64,000 nt of DNA from Diphasiastrum complanatum (GCA_029204225.1 CM055112.1:42607433-42671432); one strand, 5' to 3'; positions 32,486-44,100 are shown, numbered from the stretch's first letter. Numbers and translations are program-made. The notes: generated by a model from the sequence alone, not told the origin.

Positions 32486-34936
32486 ATGGCATCTATAAAT
32501 GCATATCTTTTGGATACTAATGAAAGGCTCAACAAAACTAACTATTCCATATGGAAAGTTAGAATGGAATCTATCATGATCATGCAAGATCTGATGGAAA
32601 TTGTAAATGGTAAGGAGGGTGAACCTATTCATCCTCAAGAAAAAGCCAAATACATCAAGAGGTGCAATGTTGCACTACATTGCATAAAAATGAATGTTGC
32701 AAATGAACTCTTAAGAGAGGTAGGAGATTGCACTTCAGCTCAAGATGCTTGGGAGACTTTGAAAAAGGTCTATGAATCCAAGAACCAAACTAGAATGTTA
32801 GCTTTGAAGAATCAAATCTATAGAAGCTATCAAAAGAAAGGAGAGAGTGCACATACTTTTGTCCTAAGAGTAAAGGAATTGAACAAAGAGCTAGCCTTTA
32901 TAGGTGACCCTATCAAGGATGAAGAGCTTGTTCAACTCATATTGAATGGACTAAGCTTTGAATTTGACAATTTGGTTCAGGGATATGCAATTATGGGTAA
33001 GCTACCCATACTTGAAGAACTCCAAGGCACACTCATGGCCGAGGAATCAAGAAGGAGCCAAATGCAAGAGAGGATGGATAGGCTTTCCATCCAAGGTGGA
33101 GATGACCAAGCTCTCTTCACCAAAGGCAAAGGCAAGTCCAAAGGCAAAGGATCAACATTCAAGAAGTCTAAAAAGCTTGAGGATCAAGAAGGACCCCCAA
33201 AGGCATCTCCATCAACCACCAAAGTCAAGAAGGACAAATCAAAGGTGAAGTGCTACTATTGTAGCAAGATGGGGCATTATGCCTCGGAATGCTTCAAGAG
33301 GAAGCAAGATCAAAGCCAAGCCAACATGAGCAAAGAGGAGGAGGAGGAGAGTTCACATGAGGACTCTCTCATGATGTCCATATTTTCTTCAACAAGCTTC
33401 AAAGGAGAAGATCCTTGGTGGATTGACTCGGGTGCTAGTTCACACATGACTAGTAAAAGGGAGTTTTTCTCTTCTCTCTTATCTTATGATGGACCTATAA
33501 AGTCTATCTATACAGCAAATGATGAAGCTTGTAAGATTGAAGGAGTTGGTAGCATTCCCCTTTGCTTAGGATCTTCCAAAAAGATCAACATAGAAGGTGT
33601 TTTGTACATTCCTACAATAACAAAGAATCTACTAAGTGTCGGCCAAATGGTAGACAATGGTTTCAATGTTGACTTTGCTTCAAATGAATGTTTCATCAAG
33701 AAAAAGGGTAAGATAGTGGCTAAGGGCACTAGACTTGTCAAGCTTTATAAGCTGGATGCATTTGTGGATACTAATGTTGTCATGTTGGCCGAGAAGAGCA
33801 AGATATCTACCTTTACTTTATGGCACAAAAGACTTGGACATGTCAACTCGGGTTCCATGGAGGCTATGATCAAGGAGGAGTATGCTTTAGGCCTACCAAG
33901 GTCTATTGGGAAGGAAGACAAGGTTTGTGAAGCTTGTGCCTTATCCAAGGCACATAAGAAGGTGTTTCCTAACTCCATCACAAAGTCATCTCATCCTCTT
34001 GAACTCATACACTCGGATGTGCACATTGCTAGCACCAAATCTAATGGAGGTTCATCCATGTTTTTAACCTTCATTGATGACTACTCAAGATATTGTTGGG
34101 TGTTCTTACTTTCCTTCAAGTCTCAAGTATTTGATACTTTTGTAAAGTTCAAGTTGTTTGTGGAAAAGCATCATAATCATAGCATCAAGATTCTTAGAAG
34201 TGACAATGGTGGAGAATTCATCTCCAATGAGTTCAAGGCCTTTTGTGAGGAGGAAGGGATCAAGAAAGAGACTTCTTGTCCTTACACTCCTCAACAAAAT
34301 GGAGTTGCTGAAATAAGGAATAGAACATTATGTGAATGTTCTAAGGCTTTAAGATTAGATGCTTGTTTGCCCAAATCCTTTTGGGGTGAGTCTCTTGTAT
34401 GTGCAAACTACTTGATGAATAGGGTGTCTTGCAAAGCAATTGAAGGCAAAACTCCTTATGAGATGTTGTATGGAAAGAAACCCAATCTTAATCACTTGAA
34501 AGTTTTTGGGTGTATATGTTATGTGCATGTGCCATTGGAAACAAGAACCAAGGAGGATCCATCTTCCACAAGAGGGATCATGCTTGGATATGCAAGCTCA
34601 AGCAAGGGCTACAAAGTCTATCTCCCATCCTTGAACAAATTTGTTGTTCAAGGGATGTCATATTTGATGAACATCATATGCATATGCTTGAAGAAGGCTC
34701 AAGTGCTCCAACAATCAAGAAGAAGATGGCCGAGGAGCAAGATCTTGGTTTTGAGGAGGAGCTCATGGAGGAGCAAGCACCAAATCCACCTATCACACCA
34801 AGGAGATCTTCAAGGGAAAAAGTGGAGCCATCAAGGCTCACATATCAAGGCAAAGGACAGCAAGTTGAGGGTATCTCATCCACTTCTTATGCCTTATCTA
34901 GTTTTGAAGAACCGGCTAATGTTGAAGATGCATTGA
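32486..34936 (+). CDS. Copia-1 Gag-protease-integrase polyprotein
   Basis: This is one open frame of 816 codons from ATG 32486. Order: Gag N-terminal and UBN2-type helical region (about 1-200), Lys-rich spacer, CCHC knuckle CYYCSKMGHYASEC (256-269), and aspartic protease with catalytic Asp314 in WWIDSGASSHMT. Next come the integrase zinc module (LWHKRLGH from 446, Cys481 and Cys484) and the DDE core with Asp511, Asp573 and Glu609. All catalytic residues examined are present. It would form particles, process the polyprotein and insert cDNA. After about residue 720 (near 34645) the frame is wrong because one base is missing. The natural continuation is in the frame of 34510-35004, so the last 95 or so residues are spurious. 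Confidence 0.93.
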   Translation: MASINAYLLDTNERLNKTNYSIWKVRMESIMIMQDLMEIVNGKEGEPIHPQEKAKYIKRCNVALHCIKMNVANELLREVGDCTSAQDAWETLKKVYESKNQTRMLALKNQIYRSYQKKGESAHTFVLRVKELNKELAFIGDPIKDEELVQLILNGLSFEFDNLVQGYAIMGKLPILEELQGTLMAEESRRSQMQERMDRLSIQGGDDQALFTKGKGKSKGKGSTFKKSKKLEDQEGPPKASPSTTKVKKDKSKVKCYYCSKMGHYASECFKRKQDQSQANMSKEEEEESSHEDSLMMSIFSSTSFKGEDPWWIDSGASSHMTSKREFFSSLLSYDGPIKSIYTANDEACKIEGVGSIPLCLGSSKKINIEGVLYIPTITKNLLSVGQMVDNGFNVDFASNECFIKKKGKIVAKGTRLVKLYKLDAFVDTNVVMLAEKSKISTFTLWHKRLGHVNSGSMEAMIKEEYALGLPRSIGKEDKVCEACALSKAHKKVFPNSITKSSHPLELIHSDVHIASTKSNGGSSMFLTFIDDYSRYCWVFLLSFKSQVFDTFVKFKLFVEKHHNHSIKILRSDNGGEFISNEFKAFCEEEGIKKETSCPYTPQQNGVAEIRNRTLCECSKALRLDACLPKSFWGESLVCANYLMNRVSCKAIEGKTPYEMLYGKKPNLNHLKVFGCICYVHVPLETRTKEDPSSTRGIMLGYASSSKGYKVYLPSLNKFVVQGMSYLMNIICICLKKAQVLQQSRRRWPRSKILVLRRSSWRSKHQIHLSHQGDLQGKKWSHQGSHIKAKDSKLRVSHPLLMPYLVLKNRLMLKMH

Positions 34937-36453
34937 ACTCCAAAGAATGGTATAAAGCTATGTTGGATGAGTATGATGCCTTGATTGAGAATGAAACTTG
35001 GTAGCTTGTTGAGAGACCTCAAAGGAATGTAATAGGATGCAAGTGGGTCTTCAAGCTTAAGTTGAATGCAAATGGGAGTGTTAACAAACATAAAGCAAGA
35101 TTAGTTGCAAAAGGTTATGCTCAAGAGAGAGGGATAGACTATGAGGAAACTTTTGCACCCGTGGCCAAGATGGTCACAATAAGGCTAATCATTGCACTTG
35201 CATCACATTTTGGATGGATTCTATGTCAAATGGTTGTCTCTAATGCTTTCTTGAATGGTATTTTGGAAGAGGATATCTATATGGAGCAGCCACAAGGGTT
35301 CATCAAGCATGGAATGGAGAACAAAGGATGCCATATCCAAAGAAGCATCTATGGCTTGAAGCAAGCCTCGAGATCTTGGAATTCAAGACTACATTGCTAT
35401 CTTATTTCACTTTCTTTTGTTCAAAGTGAATATGATCCCACTCTTTACATTAAGTTTGATGATGTTGGTATTGTACTTTTACTCATTTATGTAGATGACA
35501 TCATCATTAGTGGAAATAGTGTTGCTGGTATTAAAAAAATCAAGATAGATCTATCCTTAGAGTTCAAGATGGTAGATCTAGGGTGTCTTCACTTCATCTT
35601 AGGCATAGAAGTACTTAGAGGGTCTGATTTTATCTTTATAAGTCAAGTAAACTATGCTCAAAGTCTTTTGAAGAAGTTTAAGATGGAAGTATGCAAAAGT
35701 GTTGACACACCAATGGAGCAAGATGTAAAAGTGCCAAATGAAGATGATGAAAGATCCTTCATGGACATCACTTTGTTTAGGCAACTTATAGGTTCCTTAA
35801 TGTGGATCACTATAACTAGACCAGATCTTAGCTTTAGTGTATGTAGGTTGAGCCAATCCATGCAAAAGCCATTGAATATCCATTGGAAAAAGGCTAAGAG
35901 GATTCTAAGATACATCTCGGGTACATTGGATTTTGGGATTCTATATAGAGGAGATGTGATTAACCTTCATGCATTTAGTGATTCAGATTTTGTAGGGGAC
36001 AAGAGGGATAGGAAATCAACAAGTGCCTATTCAACTTTCATAGTAGAAGGTGTGGTTTCATGGCTTTCAAAAAAGCAAGAAACTATATCTCTATCTTCAA
36101 CCGAGGCCGAGTACAAAGCTTTGACAACCACTACAAAGGAGGTACTTTGGATCAAGAGATTATTGGTGGAACTAAAGATCATGGATTCAGAGGAGGCACC
36201 AATCATCTACAATGACAATATATCAGCCCAACACCTTGCATCTAACCCAATCTTCCATGCAAGATCTAAGCACATTGAGATATGCCATCACTTTGTGAGA
36301 GAAATAGTGCAAGCCAAGGAGATTGCTTTGGAGCATGTTCCAAGCAATGAACGTGTAGTTGATCTACTTACTAAACCACTTCAAAAGACACCTTTTATGA
36401 AGTTCAGATCATCACTTGGAGTGATTAGTAAAGCAATGATTGAACCAAGCTAG
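34646..36453 (+). pseudogene. Copia-1 integrase tail, RT and RNase H
   Basis: This continues the polyprotein in the shifted frame. The post-integrase linker (acidic, then RRSSREKVEPSRLTYQGKG) is interrupted by TAG at 35002-35004. The same frame then goes on through reverse transcriptase ([29 protein letters not shown], catalytic YVDD in [12 protein letters not shown] near 35490) and RNase H ([29 protein letters not shown]). It ends with LLTKPLQK and a stop at 36453, just before the polypurine tract. RT would copy the element RNA primed by tRNA-Met. The single stop follows Trp in a CAG-like context, consistent with a C-to-T change. Otherwise the frame is intact over about 480 codons. Confidence 0.92.
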
Positions 36454-36456
36454 ATA

Positions 36457-36467
36457 GTGAGGAGGAG
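36457..36467 (+). other. Copia-1 polypurine tract
   Basis: GTGAGGAGGAG ends exactly at the 3' LTR start. This is the usual plus-strand primer position. Confidence 0.85.
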
Positions 36468-37149
36468 TGTTAAAAATTCACAATTCTAGCTTGACTAGTT
36501 TTGGTCATATGACTTGTAAATAGTTAGATGGTCATGATGTGGCTTGTCACACGTGCCAAATAGCATAGGATTCCATTCATAAGGATGTTCTCAAGTAGAC
36601 CTAAGTGTTAGAACCTTTGGAATGAGTCCAAATTATGCTTAGATACAAGGGAGAAAAAATAGGAGCTATTTCTGGTAATTTTTGCATTGTTGAGGGATCT
36701 CCAAGATTCCAACCCTAACTTGGTAGGGATGAAAGATCCACCAAAATTAGAATTAGGGATAGGTTTAGGGCTACTCATACCTGCCCAAAACCGTGATGGA
36801 TCATGTATATATAGGTGATGATATCTCACCAAAATCAATCAAGCAATTTCATGTTTTTTCTCTCATAATGGTGCAATTGCTCTCTATGTTCATAATTGTT
36901 TGAGTACTTGTGATTACTAATGATTATAGGATTGAATGTAGGTCTGGTGTACAGTACTCAGACTGTGGGAGGCCGTACTTTCACACGTGTGAAGCCTTCT
37001 TCAAGGATTTGGGCCATTTAGTGAGGTTCAAGCATAGATTTTTCATGGATTTTGATGGTTCAACTTGTGCTAATCTTATGAAATCATAATCTATTGTTTC
37101 CCTCATCATTTCAAGTGTTTTAGGATCCTTATTTGCTGTAATTTTTACA
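36468..37149 (+). repeat. Copia-1 3' LTR
   Basis: It is identical in length to the 5' LTR, with about four substitutions noticed by eye. It includes the same CACACGTGTG palindrome (36982-36991). Confidence 0.95.
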
Positions 37150-37154
37150 TTAAA

Positions 37155-37693
37155 GAGCCAAGATGGAAAAGTATCTAGATCAGGTTGGGACAAGGAGAGA
37201 AATCAAGGTGCAGAAGCAACAAGGCACGGAGTGGACCATAAAGTGGGCAATCAAACGATAAATCCTTTGGCTCAGGGAGCCTTGATACCTGTGCGGAACT
37301 AATCAAATCTGGAGCTCAGGGAGCTCAACACAAAGTGCATCAAGGACAAATCAGGAGGTCAAAGGAGTTCTAAAGTCGAAAGTCAGAAGCGACAGGGGCG
37401 AACATTTCAAAGAAAGGCCTCTGTCACCAGTTAATAAGGTTCTTGGGTTTTACGAAAGCGATATGAAATCTACGCTTTTCCCAGACCAAGATATATTTCA
37501 AGTTATGTAATTTTTCAATACAAAGAGCTGAGCCTCCGACTTGTGATGTGCCAGCTTCAATGTTAATAAAAAGTGGCCAGTAAATTGAGTAATGTGCCAA
37601 GTAGCTTGAATGTATAATTATTTTAATTGGGAGACACCTTTACTTTAATCTGACATCTGATGAGGACATCAGATTTTATAAAGGTGGGGTGGA
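37155..37693 (+). other. LTR-1 internal region, right part, with polypurine tract
   Basis: It continues the host element after the Copia insertion and matches 26672-27180. Near its end is a perfect inverted repeat (ATCTGATG 37655-37662 and CATCAGAT 37667-37674), then AAAGGTGGGGTGGA (37680-37693) as polypurine tract. Copy b lacks the inverted repeat through a small deletion. Confidence 0.75.
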
Positions 37694-38403
37694 TGTTGTA
37701 AAGCTATCTTCATAAGCTTTACTTTCGGCGCCACTGGCGCCAGCATTGTCCCCCAGCCGGCGCCAACTTCCTATGGCTGAAAATCTTTGATCGGTTCTAG
37801 CGAAGTCCAGAGAGCTCATATCGATGTGCAATCACCTCACACGATCTAGGCATGATTAAAGGAAGCCTGGGGATCAATAAAATCTAGAGAGATAAAATGA
37901 CTATCTAGAAAGAGAAAATCCTAGAGAGAGAATAACGTGCTTTACCAGCCTGGGTAGAGTGCTTGCTATGAGGGGGGGTGCCGAATCCCACCAATACTAT
38001 AGGGGAGTGCGTGTCCAACCAAGTCTCAGCCTCCCTTGCTGGAATGTTGTCCTGGCACTCGCCTTGGCATGCCAGCTCCCCGGAGACTAGGGTCGATCAC
38101 ACACTTGAAATGTAACCTTCTCAGATTTATCAATAAAGTGGGATTTTCCTCAAACTGACTCTGATTACCTTCTAGGTTTCAGTGTTCGGTAAAAGCGCCA
38201 GTTGTAAGGCCGCTTCAAAATTTTTAAGTTGGCACATAGTTGAAGGTCGTATCCCGGGACGCCAGCGGTATGCCGTCGGGACCATTCGGTCCGTGGCGCC
38301 AGCGGTATGCTGTCGGGACCATTTGGTCCAGGAACTGGTTGTCTCCATATCTGTCGCGGCTTGTTTCTGAGTGTTCCTTGCATGAATGTGAATGGGTTAA
38401 GCT
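37694..38403 (+). repeat. LTR-1 3' LTR, first part (copy f)
   Basis: It begins TGTTGTAAAGCTATC after the polypurine tract and is interrupted at 38403. The last 240 bp of this LTR reappear at 39257-39497. The intervening LTR segment of roughly 250 bp is replaced by foreign DNA. Confidence 0.85.
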
Positions 38404-39224
38404 GCGCCCGTGCTTACACTGTGGACAGCACCTTGCACAACGGTTGTCTTGACAAATCCCAAGACATGGCCATCCCTGTGAGACTTGTGTAGTTGATCGG
38501 CTAGTCGGCTCTGATACCACGTGTTGCGCCGGCACCTCAAAGGGTGATGGAACTTGAGCGGTTTCCCCAACACGCGCTTAAGTCTAACATTCATCCATCA
38601 TGCACTTATGTAAAAGCCAACTCAGAAACGTAACAAGCTTAACCATTCAGACTTAAGAAAACTGGAATCCCAACCAACCCGAAAGGCAACTCAGAATCCG
38701 TCCCCAAAAGGTAACCAAAGGCAAAGACAAGCCACACATGAAACTCAAGGCATAGTGGTCGCCAAACTGACCAAATGGCATAGTGGCAAGCCACACGTCG
38801 GTGACGTAGACCCTTAGGCGCCGATGACACAAATAGGTTGTAGTAAGGGTCCTTCCACTTGGACCAGTCCCAGAGGCGAAACCGAAATGGTAATCATCCC
38901 CAAGGACCAGCTCTATTAGATGTGGAAGAGGTTACATTTATACATAGACTGACCGGTCTCGGGGCCACCAACACATGCTGGGTATTGTTCCTGGCTCGTG
39001 CTGGTAGAGGGAGCTGAGACCTGGCGACTGGATTCTTGGCGTTGGTTGAGCCGCTCGTCTCGGCGGCAGAATCAACTTGCTTCCTGACTAGGCCATGACT
39101 CAAGCTCCAGAGCTAGCTCATGACTTGTGACTACTTGACTGGCTCACCATAGGTCGGAGGCTCAGCCCTTGACGTTCTAACTTGCTCTGGGACCTTAGAG
39201 AGTGTCACCCCTTAGAGTCTTACA
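38404..39224 (-). mobile_element. Fragment of a second LTR family (LTR-2) inserted in copy f
   Basis: On the minus strand this reads as a 703-bp LTR (39224 to 38522) that starts TGTAAGACTC and ends GGCGCAACA. A two-base gap and a perfect primer site TGGTATCAGAGCC (38519-38507) follow. Then come about 100 bp of leader very like the LTR-1 leader, including its GTGCTGTCC and GTAAGCACGG hairpin. The two families therefore share leader sequence but not LTR sequence. The body is missing beyond 38404. Confidence 0.75.
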
Positions 39225-39256
39225 GGGCACGCTGGGTGCACCCGAGTAAGCTTTAC

Positions 39257-39497
39257 AATAGTTAAGTTTGATGTATGTCAAGCGGCTTGCTTGGAGGGAA
39301 GTCAACTACATCGGGACCTCCGATCTGGCATGGCGCCAAGTTGGATCTCAATGTTGGTTTCTGAACTTCTAGTTGGTTAAGTCTGATCATTGTTGGCGAG
39401 TTGGCTGCTTGTATGTCAAGCGGGTTTGGACGGCAAAAGTTGAAGGCTGGGAAGCTAAGTCGTGGTTCCCAGCTCCCTTTGGGATGCCTACGCTACA
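39257..39497 (+). repeat. LTR-1 3' LTR, last part (copy f)
   Basis: It resumes in the GTTAAGTTTGATG unit and ends at the LTR terminus CGCTACA. Confidence 0.85.
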
Positions 39498-39892
39498 CGA
39501 AAGGTAGTCCCCCCAAAGAGCTCAATTAGTCAGAGCCCACCGGCTACCCAGGGCGACAGTCGCGGCCTCCCCGAGAAACCCCGGTTCGGCCCATAGTGTA
39601 GAACTGAGTTGCTTTAGACTGCGGGGGTGTGACCATAGTCCCCAATACGCCGAATCACGAAAGATAGCCACCCTCCCCAAATTTACTCATCCCCACTATG
39701 CCATGCACCATTCTAGTGCACAAGCTACGTGAAGCTTAGAAAATAAAAACTTCTTAAAGTGTTAGACATCCCCACACAAAGGGAGAGGAGCCAACTGCCC
39801 ACAAGTCCAGAGTTGCTATTAGCCACCCGGAGGTGTTACCAGTGGGACCGCAAGGAGGTTAGCAACCCCTAGGCACTGACAGTGTAGCGCAG
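39498..39892. other. GC-rich unassigned spacer between opposing LTR-1 ends
   Basis: About 395 bp of distinctly GC-richer sequence lies exactly between the terminus of copy f and the reversed terminus of copy g. No coding frame, RNA gene or repeat match was noticed in the window. Confidence 0.5.
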
Positions 39893-40718
39893 GCATCCCA
39901 AAGGGAGCCGGAAACCACGACTTAGCTTCCCAGCCTTCAACTCTTGCCATCCAAACCCACTTGACATACAAGCAGCCAACTCGCGAACAACGATCAGACT
40001 TAACGAACTTGAAGTTCTGAAAACCAACATTGAGATCCAACCTGGCGCCATGCTAGATCGGGGGTCCCGATGTGGGTGACTTCCCTCCAAGCAACCCGCC
40101 CGACATACATCAAACTTAACCAACTCGAAGCTTCGTTACAAACGAGTAACATCCATTCCAAGCAAGCAGTCTGACTTAGATCAGACTTAACCAACTGCAA
40201 GCTTCGTCACGAGCGCTGGAAGCCAACCTGGCGCCATGCCAGACTGGACAGCCATAAATAGGTAACCTCCACCCAAGCAAGCCATCCAACTCAACCGACA
40301 GGTTAGAGCCCGTTCCCCAAGAACTTAACCCATTCACGTTCATGCAAGGAACACTCAGAACCACAAGCCACGACAGATATGGACACAACCATTTCCTGGA
40401 CCAAATGGTCCCGACAGCATACCGCTGGCGCCACGGACCGAATGGTCCCGACGACATACCGCTGGCGTCAGGGATACGACCCTCAGCTATGTGCCAATTT
40501 AAAAATTTTGAAGCGGCCTTACAACTGGCGCTTTTACCGAACACTGAAACCTAGAAGGTAATCAGAGTCAGTTTGAGGAAAATCCCACTTTATCGATAAA
40601 TCTGAGAAGGTTACATTTCAAGTGTGTGACTGACCCTAGTCTTCGGGGCGCTAGCATGCCAAGGCGAGAGCCATGACAACATTCTAGCAAGGGAGGCTGA
40701 GACTTGGTTGGAGCTCAG
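39893..40718 (-). repeat. LTR-1 LTR, reversed (copy g)
   Basis: On the minus strand it ends precisely in CGCTACA at 39893. It is cut at 40718, where non-LTR-type coding sequence begins, so roughly the first 350 bp of the LTR are missing. Confidence 0.85.
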
Positions 40719-41187
40719 CAACAACAACATCCCCAAGCGTGAAAATCCCCTTGCGCGAAAGAACAAGATCAACTCGATGTCGAGGTGACTGTGAATCAGA
40801 CACAGGCAAGATGTGGGTCTGCTCCCAAACAACATGAAAGCCACACTCATGAGAAATAGATGCCAATGCATCACGAATGGAATCATGAGTCGCAGTACGC
40901 TCTCCGCCAGAAGGGCAACGCATGAGATGAGTGCCAATAGGATCAACAGGGTGACCACAGGAACATTTTGTCAAACCTGCCAACACTGGATGAGGGAGAC
41001 CCAACCTAACCTGAAGAGCGGTGAGAAAAAACTCTGAAGAAAGGCGCAAGTGTGGAAAAACAGGGCGCGCAACAAGCCAAGCACCAGCACCCGGGCCTGC
41101 ACAAGACCAAAGGCGATCCCGGGTCTCATCGGAAGGTGAGCCCCTCGGCTGATTAGTCACTTGCTTCAGTTCGTGGCCAAATTGCAT
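40719..41187 (-). pseudogene. Fragment of non-LTR-type retroelement C-terminal domain
   Basis: About 155 residues on the minus strand include a compact Cys/His cluster (CSCGHPVDPIGTHLMRC) followed by GGERTATHDSIRDAL. A segment with HRVDLVLSRKG then TLGDVVVAEL follows. A CCHC knuckle ahead of an Asp-containing, nuclease-like segment is the layout of the restriction-like endonuclease end of some non-LTR retrotransposons. Similar sequences are common in plant and protist repeats (from memory). The upstream RT is absent and the downstream end is cut by the LTR-1 copy g junction. Assignment to a particular clade is not possible. Confidence 0.5.
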
Positions 41188-41189
41188 AG

Positions 41190-44100
41190 AAAAAATCTCT
41201 CTTTATCATGTGTACATTTCAATAATGGTTGTAACTTGTGACTATGTCATGTCATATTGATATATTGTAGAATTCTTTTTGAAGAGGAACTACGCAAATA
41301 CTAAGAAACATATGATTATTCACATGCATGCCATGGCTTGAATAGAGCACTAGTAGATAAGTAGACATTCTTAGCATAGGTGTTTTAACTTGTTTGAGAG
41401 GCAAGGCACACCATGGTGTGGGTTGTGGGAGAATCCCACTTCCCAAAAAACATACCAATTGCAAGCTCAAGTACTCGTTGTCTTGTGACTCGCACTTCAG
41501 AACTCTTGAAACATATTATACCATGCTCAATGACAACTATTTGCAAGCTCAAGTACTCGTTGTCTTGTGACTCGCACTTCAACACTCTTGAAACATATTA
41601 TACCATGCTCAATGACAACTATAAATTTGAATTTATCTCTAGTAAGACTCTCAATGTCATGTCCCTAGTTAGCCCAAGTTAGCCATACTCTACCACGAGT
41701 TAGCAATATACCTTGTATGTGGCTATGTCTAACATAGAACCGATGCCAATAGCAATTGTTAGGGACAATACTATCCACTAGTTTTTGTATCTGCTTGTGA
41801 TCTGTTGCGGAAGTTGTTTACAAGATCCCAGACACGCGACTACACATCACAGAACACATTCTATTCTAGCAATCAAGACAAAATGATAGCACAAGAAAGG
41901 GAGATGCACGGAAATAGAGCGACTGTATTATCAGTTTAGTTTTTAGAGCGAGATCGTTAGTGTCTCGCTCGTTGGCGGAATGACACTCTGCTCTTTCGCT
42001 GTGTTTTGCTTGTTGGCAGACTTTCATGCACAGCTATAGTTTCTAGTATTTTTCTGCTCTACTCGCTACCTCTCTCTCTCTTTGTCTCTTACAGATCTCT
42101 CTCAATTCAGATTCTTAGTTATGATCCAGAGAGGATCGTTTATACCTCCACCGTGTGGAGTTTACAAGATAGCTAAACGTAGAATCACAAGACTAGTTAA
42201 TGCCTATCAACTACTTAGTTAGTCTCCGTCGTTGTCATTTGTTCAAACTGGGCGTGAAGCCCGTTGAGCTGCCAGCTGGCAGCGCGAAAGATTCTTCTTC
42301 GTTTGTTTCGTAATCTCCCGTTTGCTTTCCTTCTTTTCGTTTCTTTCGTAGTTTTTCATTTTGCGTCCCTTTGCAGTTTGCGGTCCTAGAGGTGTGTTTA
42401 CAATTTACGAATGATTCGCGAATCGTTTGTGCTTCGAGTCAAGGACACTTTGACTGTCACAAATCGTTCTCGTTCGACCTTTGTTTCTTGTTCGTGCTAC
42501 GACAAAGTTGCAGGAGTTCACCATTTCTGACATGATCCATGCAAAGCATGTCACCAATATGCCTAAAGATTTTCAACTTCTATCCAAATTAAGAGATAGA
42601 TATTTCGGACGTCTTCACAAGGGCAATGCCTCTACAAGTCGTCCACCTCCAATGAATAGAACAAACCTTTCCACACAAGGAGGACTCGCGAGCAATGCAA
42701 TCAAGACCAAAGCAATCCCGGCCTCCAAAGGAATTCAAGGAGAAGAGAATAAATAGTAAGAGGATAAGAGACAAAATGCAAATATAATTGAAACCCTTGA
42801 ATCTGATAGCTCCTCAAGTTCCAATGTAGAGGCTTCTATGACTAGAACACCAAGCACACCCTCAGCCTCCTCGACAGGGAAGGAACTCAAATTAGAAGAG
42901 GTTTCAAATAGGGCTATAAATATCATATTTTCATATTTTTTGGATGATGAGTAATGATATGCAAAAGCAAATACATGAGAGTATGAATATACATGTACAA
43001 TCATGTTAAAACTCTTTTGAGATTATATTTAAACTCCAATGCTTACTGCAAAACAAATGTCAAAAAGTACATTGATCACCTTTTTGACATGTTACCATAA
43101 TAAAGTGTACATTGCAACAAATACAGCTCAATACAATACTTACTTGAAAACATAAAGAATCATGAATATCTTTGCAACTGGACTACATTGTACAAAAGCC
43201 ATCTTCAAAGGATTAAACACATCTTTTTTGTTGAGCTTTTGCTCTATAGACAAACAATTGACAATGAAAACTTCTTTTCTTAAATCTTGACATATGTTAC
43301 ACATTCTCTTTTGTTTTTAAGTATGTCACAATTAAAACCATATATAATCAATTTTTGGAACAAATAGAGAAAAGTAACCATCGAGGGTCTTCTTACTGAT
43401 ATTTTTTTCATATTCATCAAAAAAACCATGAGTATGATCATAAGGAGTACCTACTAAAATAATAAATAGTACTATATAGAAATATAATTTATTATTATTG
43501 ACAAACCAATATACAAAAGTAAATTTACTAGAATTCATAAAGACTTACGCACCTCAAACTCCTTCTTAAGAGCACTCTTGATATCCTCCACATCTTGATT
43601 GTCTCCACCACTCAAGATGATAATTTTGGTGAATTTTGGGGGATGGATTTCTCTAAATCCATAAGGAAATCATTCTGGAATTTTTTCTAGCATGATTTGT
43701 GTTCCTTTTTACCTTCCCAAGAAGCTATCAGACCTGTAAATTGATGGGTAGAGGCTTATGTTTCAATTCCATCAAGTTTGTAGCAATTTTGACTTCTAGA
43801 AACCAAGAATTCATGGTTCTCAGCCCATACTTAGGATCTGTATGAAGGCTTCATGGAACTCTTAGAGACCATTTAAGACTGTTTGGATCATCACTTTTAG
43901 GCTTGGTTGAGTGTTTGCGTGTTTTTGGACATATTGGTCTTGAAAAAGTGCGCCCTCCTACAGCTTAATTGGTTGTTTTGAACTTGCACGTGTGAGTCCT
44001 AGGTGGTAGGCTGACATGGCAAGTGTCTTGTTCACTAGGTCTCTCTCTATACTGAGCGATTTTGATTACTTAATAACTAACTGTGATTTTTTATGAATTT

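Larger units (their letters stand above)
30993..37149 (+). mobile_element. Copia-1: young, nearly intact Ty1/Copia element
   Basis: Full structure is present: 682-bp LTRs (30993-31674 and 36468-37149) with about four differences, a primer site, Gag-protease-integrase, RT-RNase H, a polypurine tract and a perfect TTAAA target duplication (30988-30992 and 37150-37154). It is inserted in the LTR-1 element. The same site without an insertion is seen in LTR-1 copy b at about 26664-26679. One 1-bp frameshift near 34645 and one in-frame TAG (35002-35004) separate the pol parts, so this copy is not autonomous as read. Low LTR divergence indicates recent movement. Confidence 0.95.
28311..39497 (+). 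mobile_element. LTR-1 element, long copy split by Copia-1
   Basis: The parts are 5' LTR (28311-29229), primer site, internal sequence (29232-30992 and 37155-37693), polypurine tract and 3' LTR (37694-39497, itself disrupted). The internal DNA totals about 2.3 kb after removing the nested Copia and contains no Gag or Pol motif. The family therefore behaves like a LARD-type non-autonomous retroelement that would need enzymes from elsewhere. The bases flanking the two outer LTR ends do not form a clear 5-bp duplication, probably because the 5' end was rearranged into a palindrome. Confidence 0.75.

Noticed and set aside
38639-39103. Small reverse-strand open frames as genes
   Set aside because: They lie entirely within the LTR-2 sequence and have no motif or codon signal beyond chance.
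27332-39502. Target site duplication for the long LTR-1 element
   Set aside because: TCAAA before 27337 and CGAAA after 39497 share only part of the five bases, and the 5' end is rearranged, so this is not convincing.
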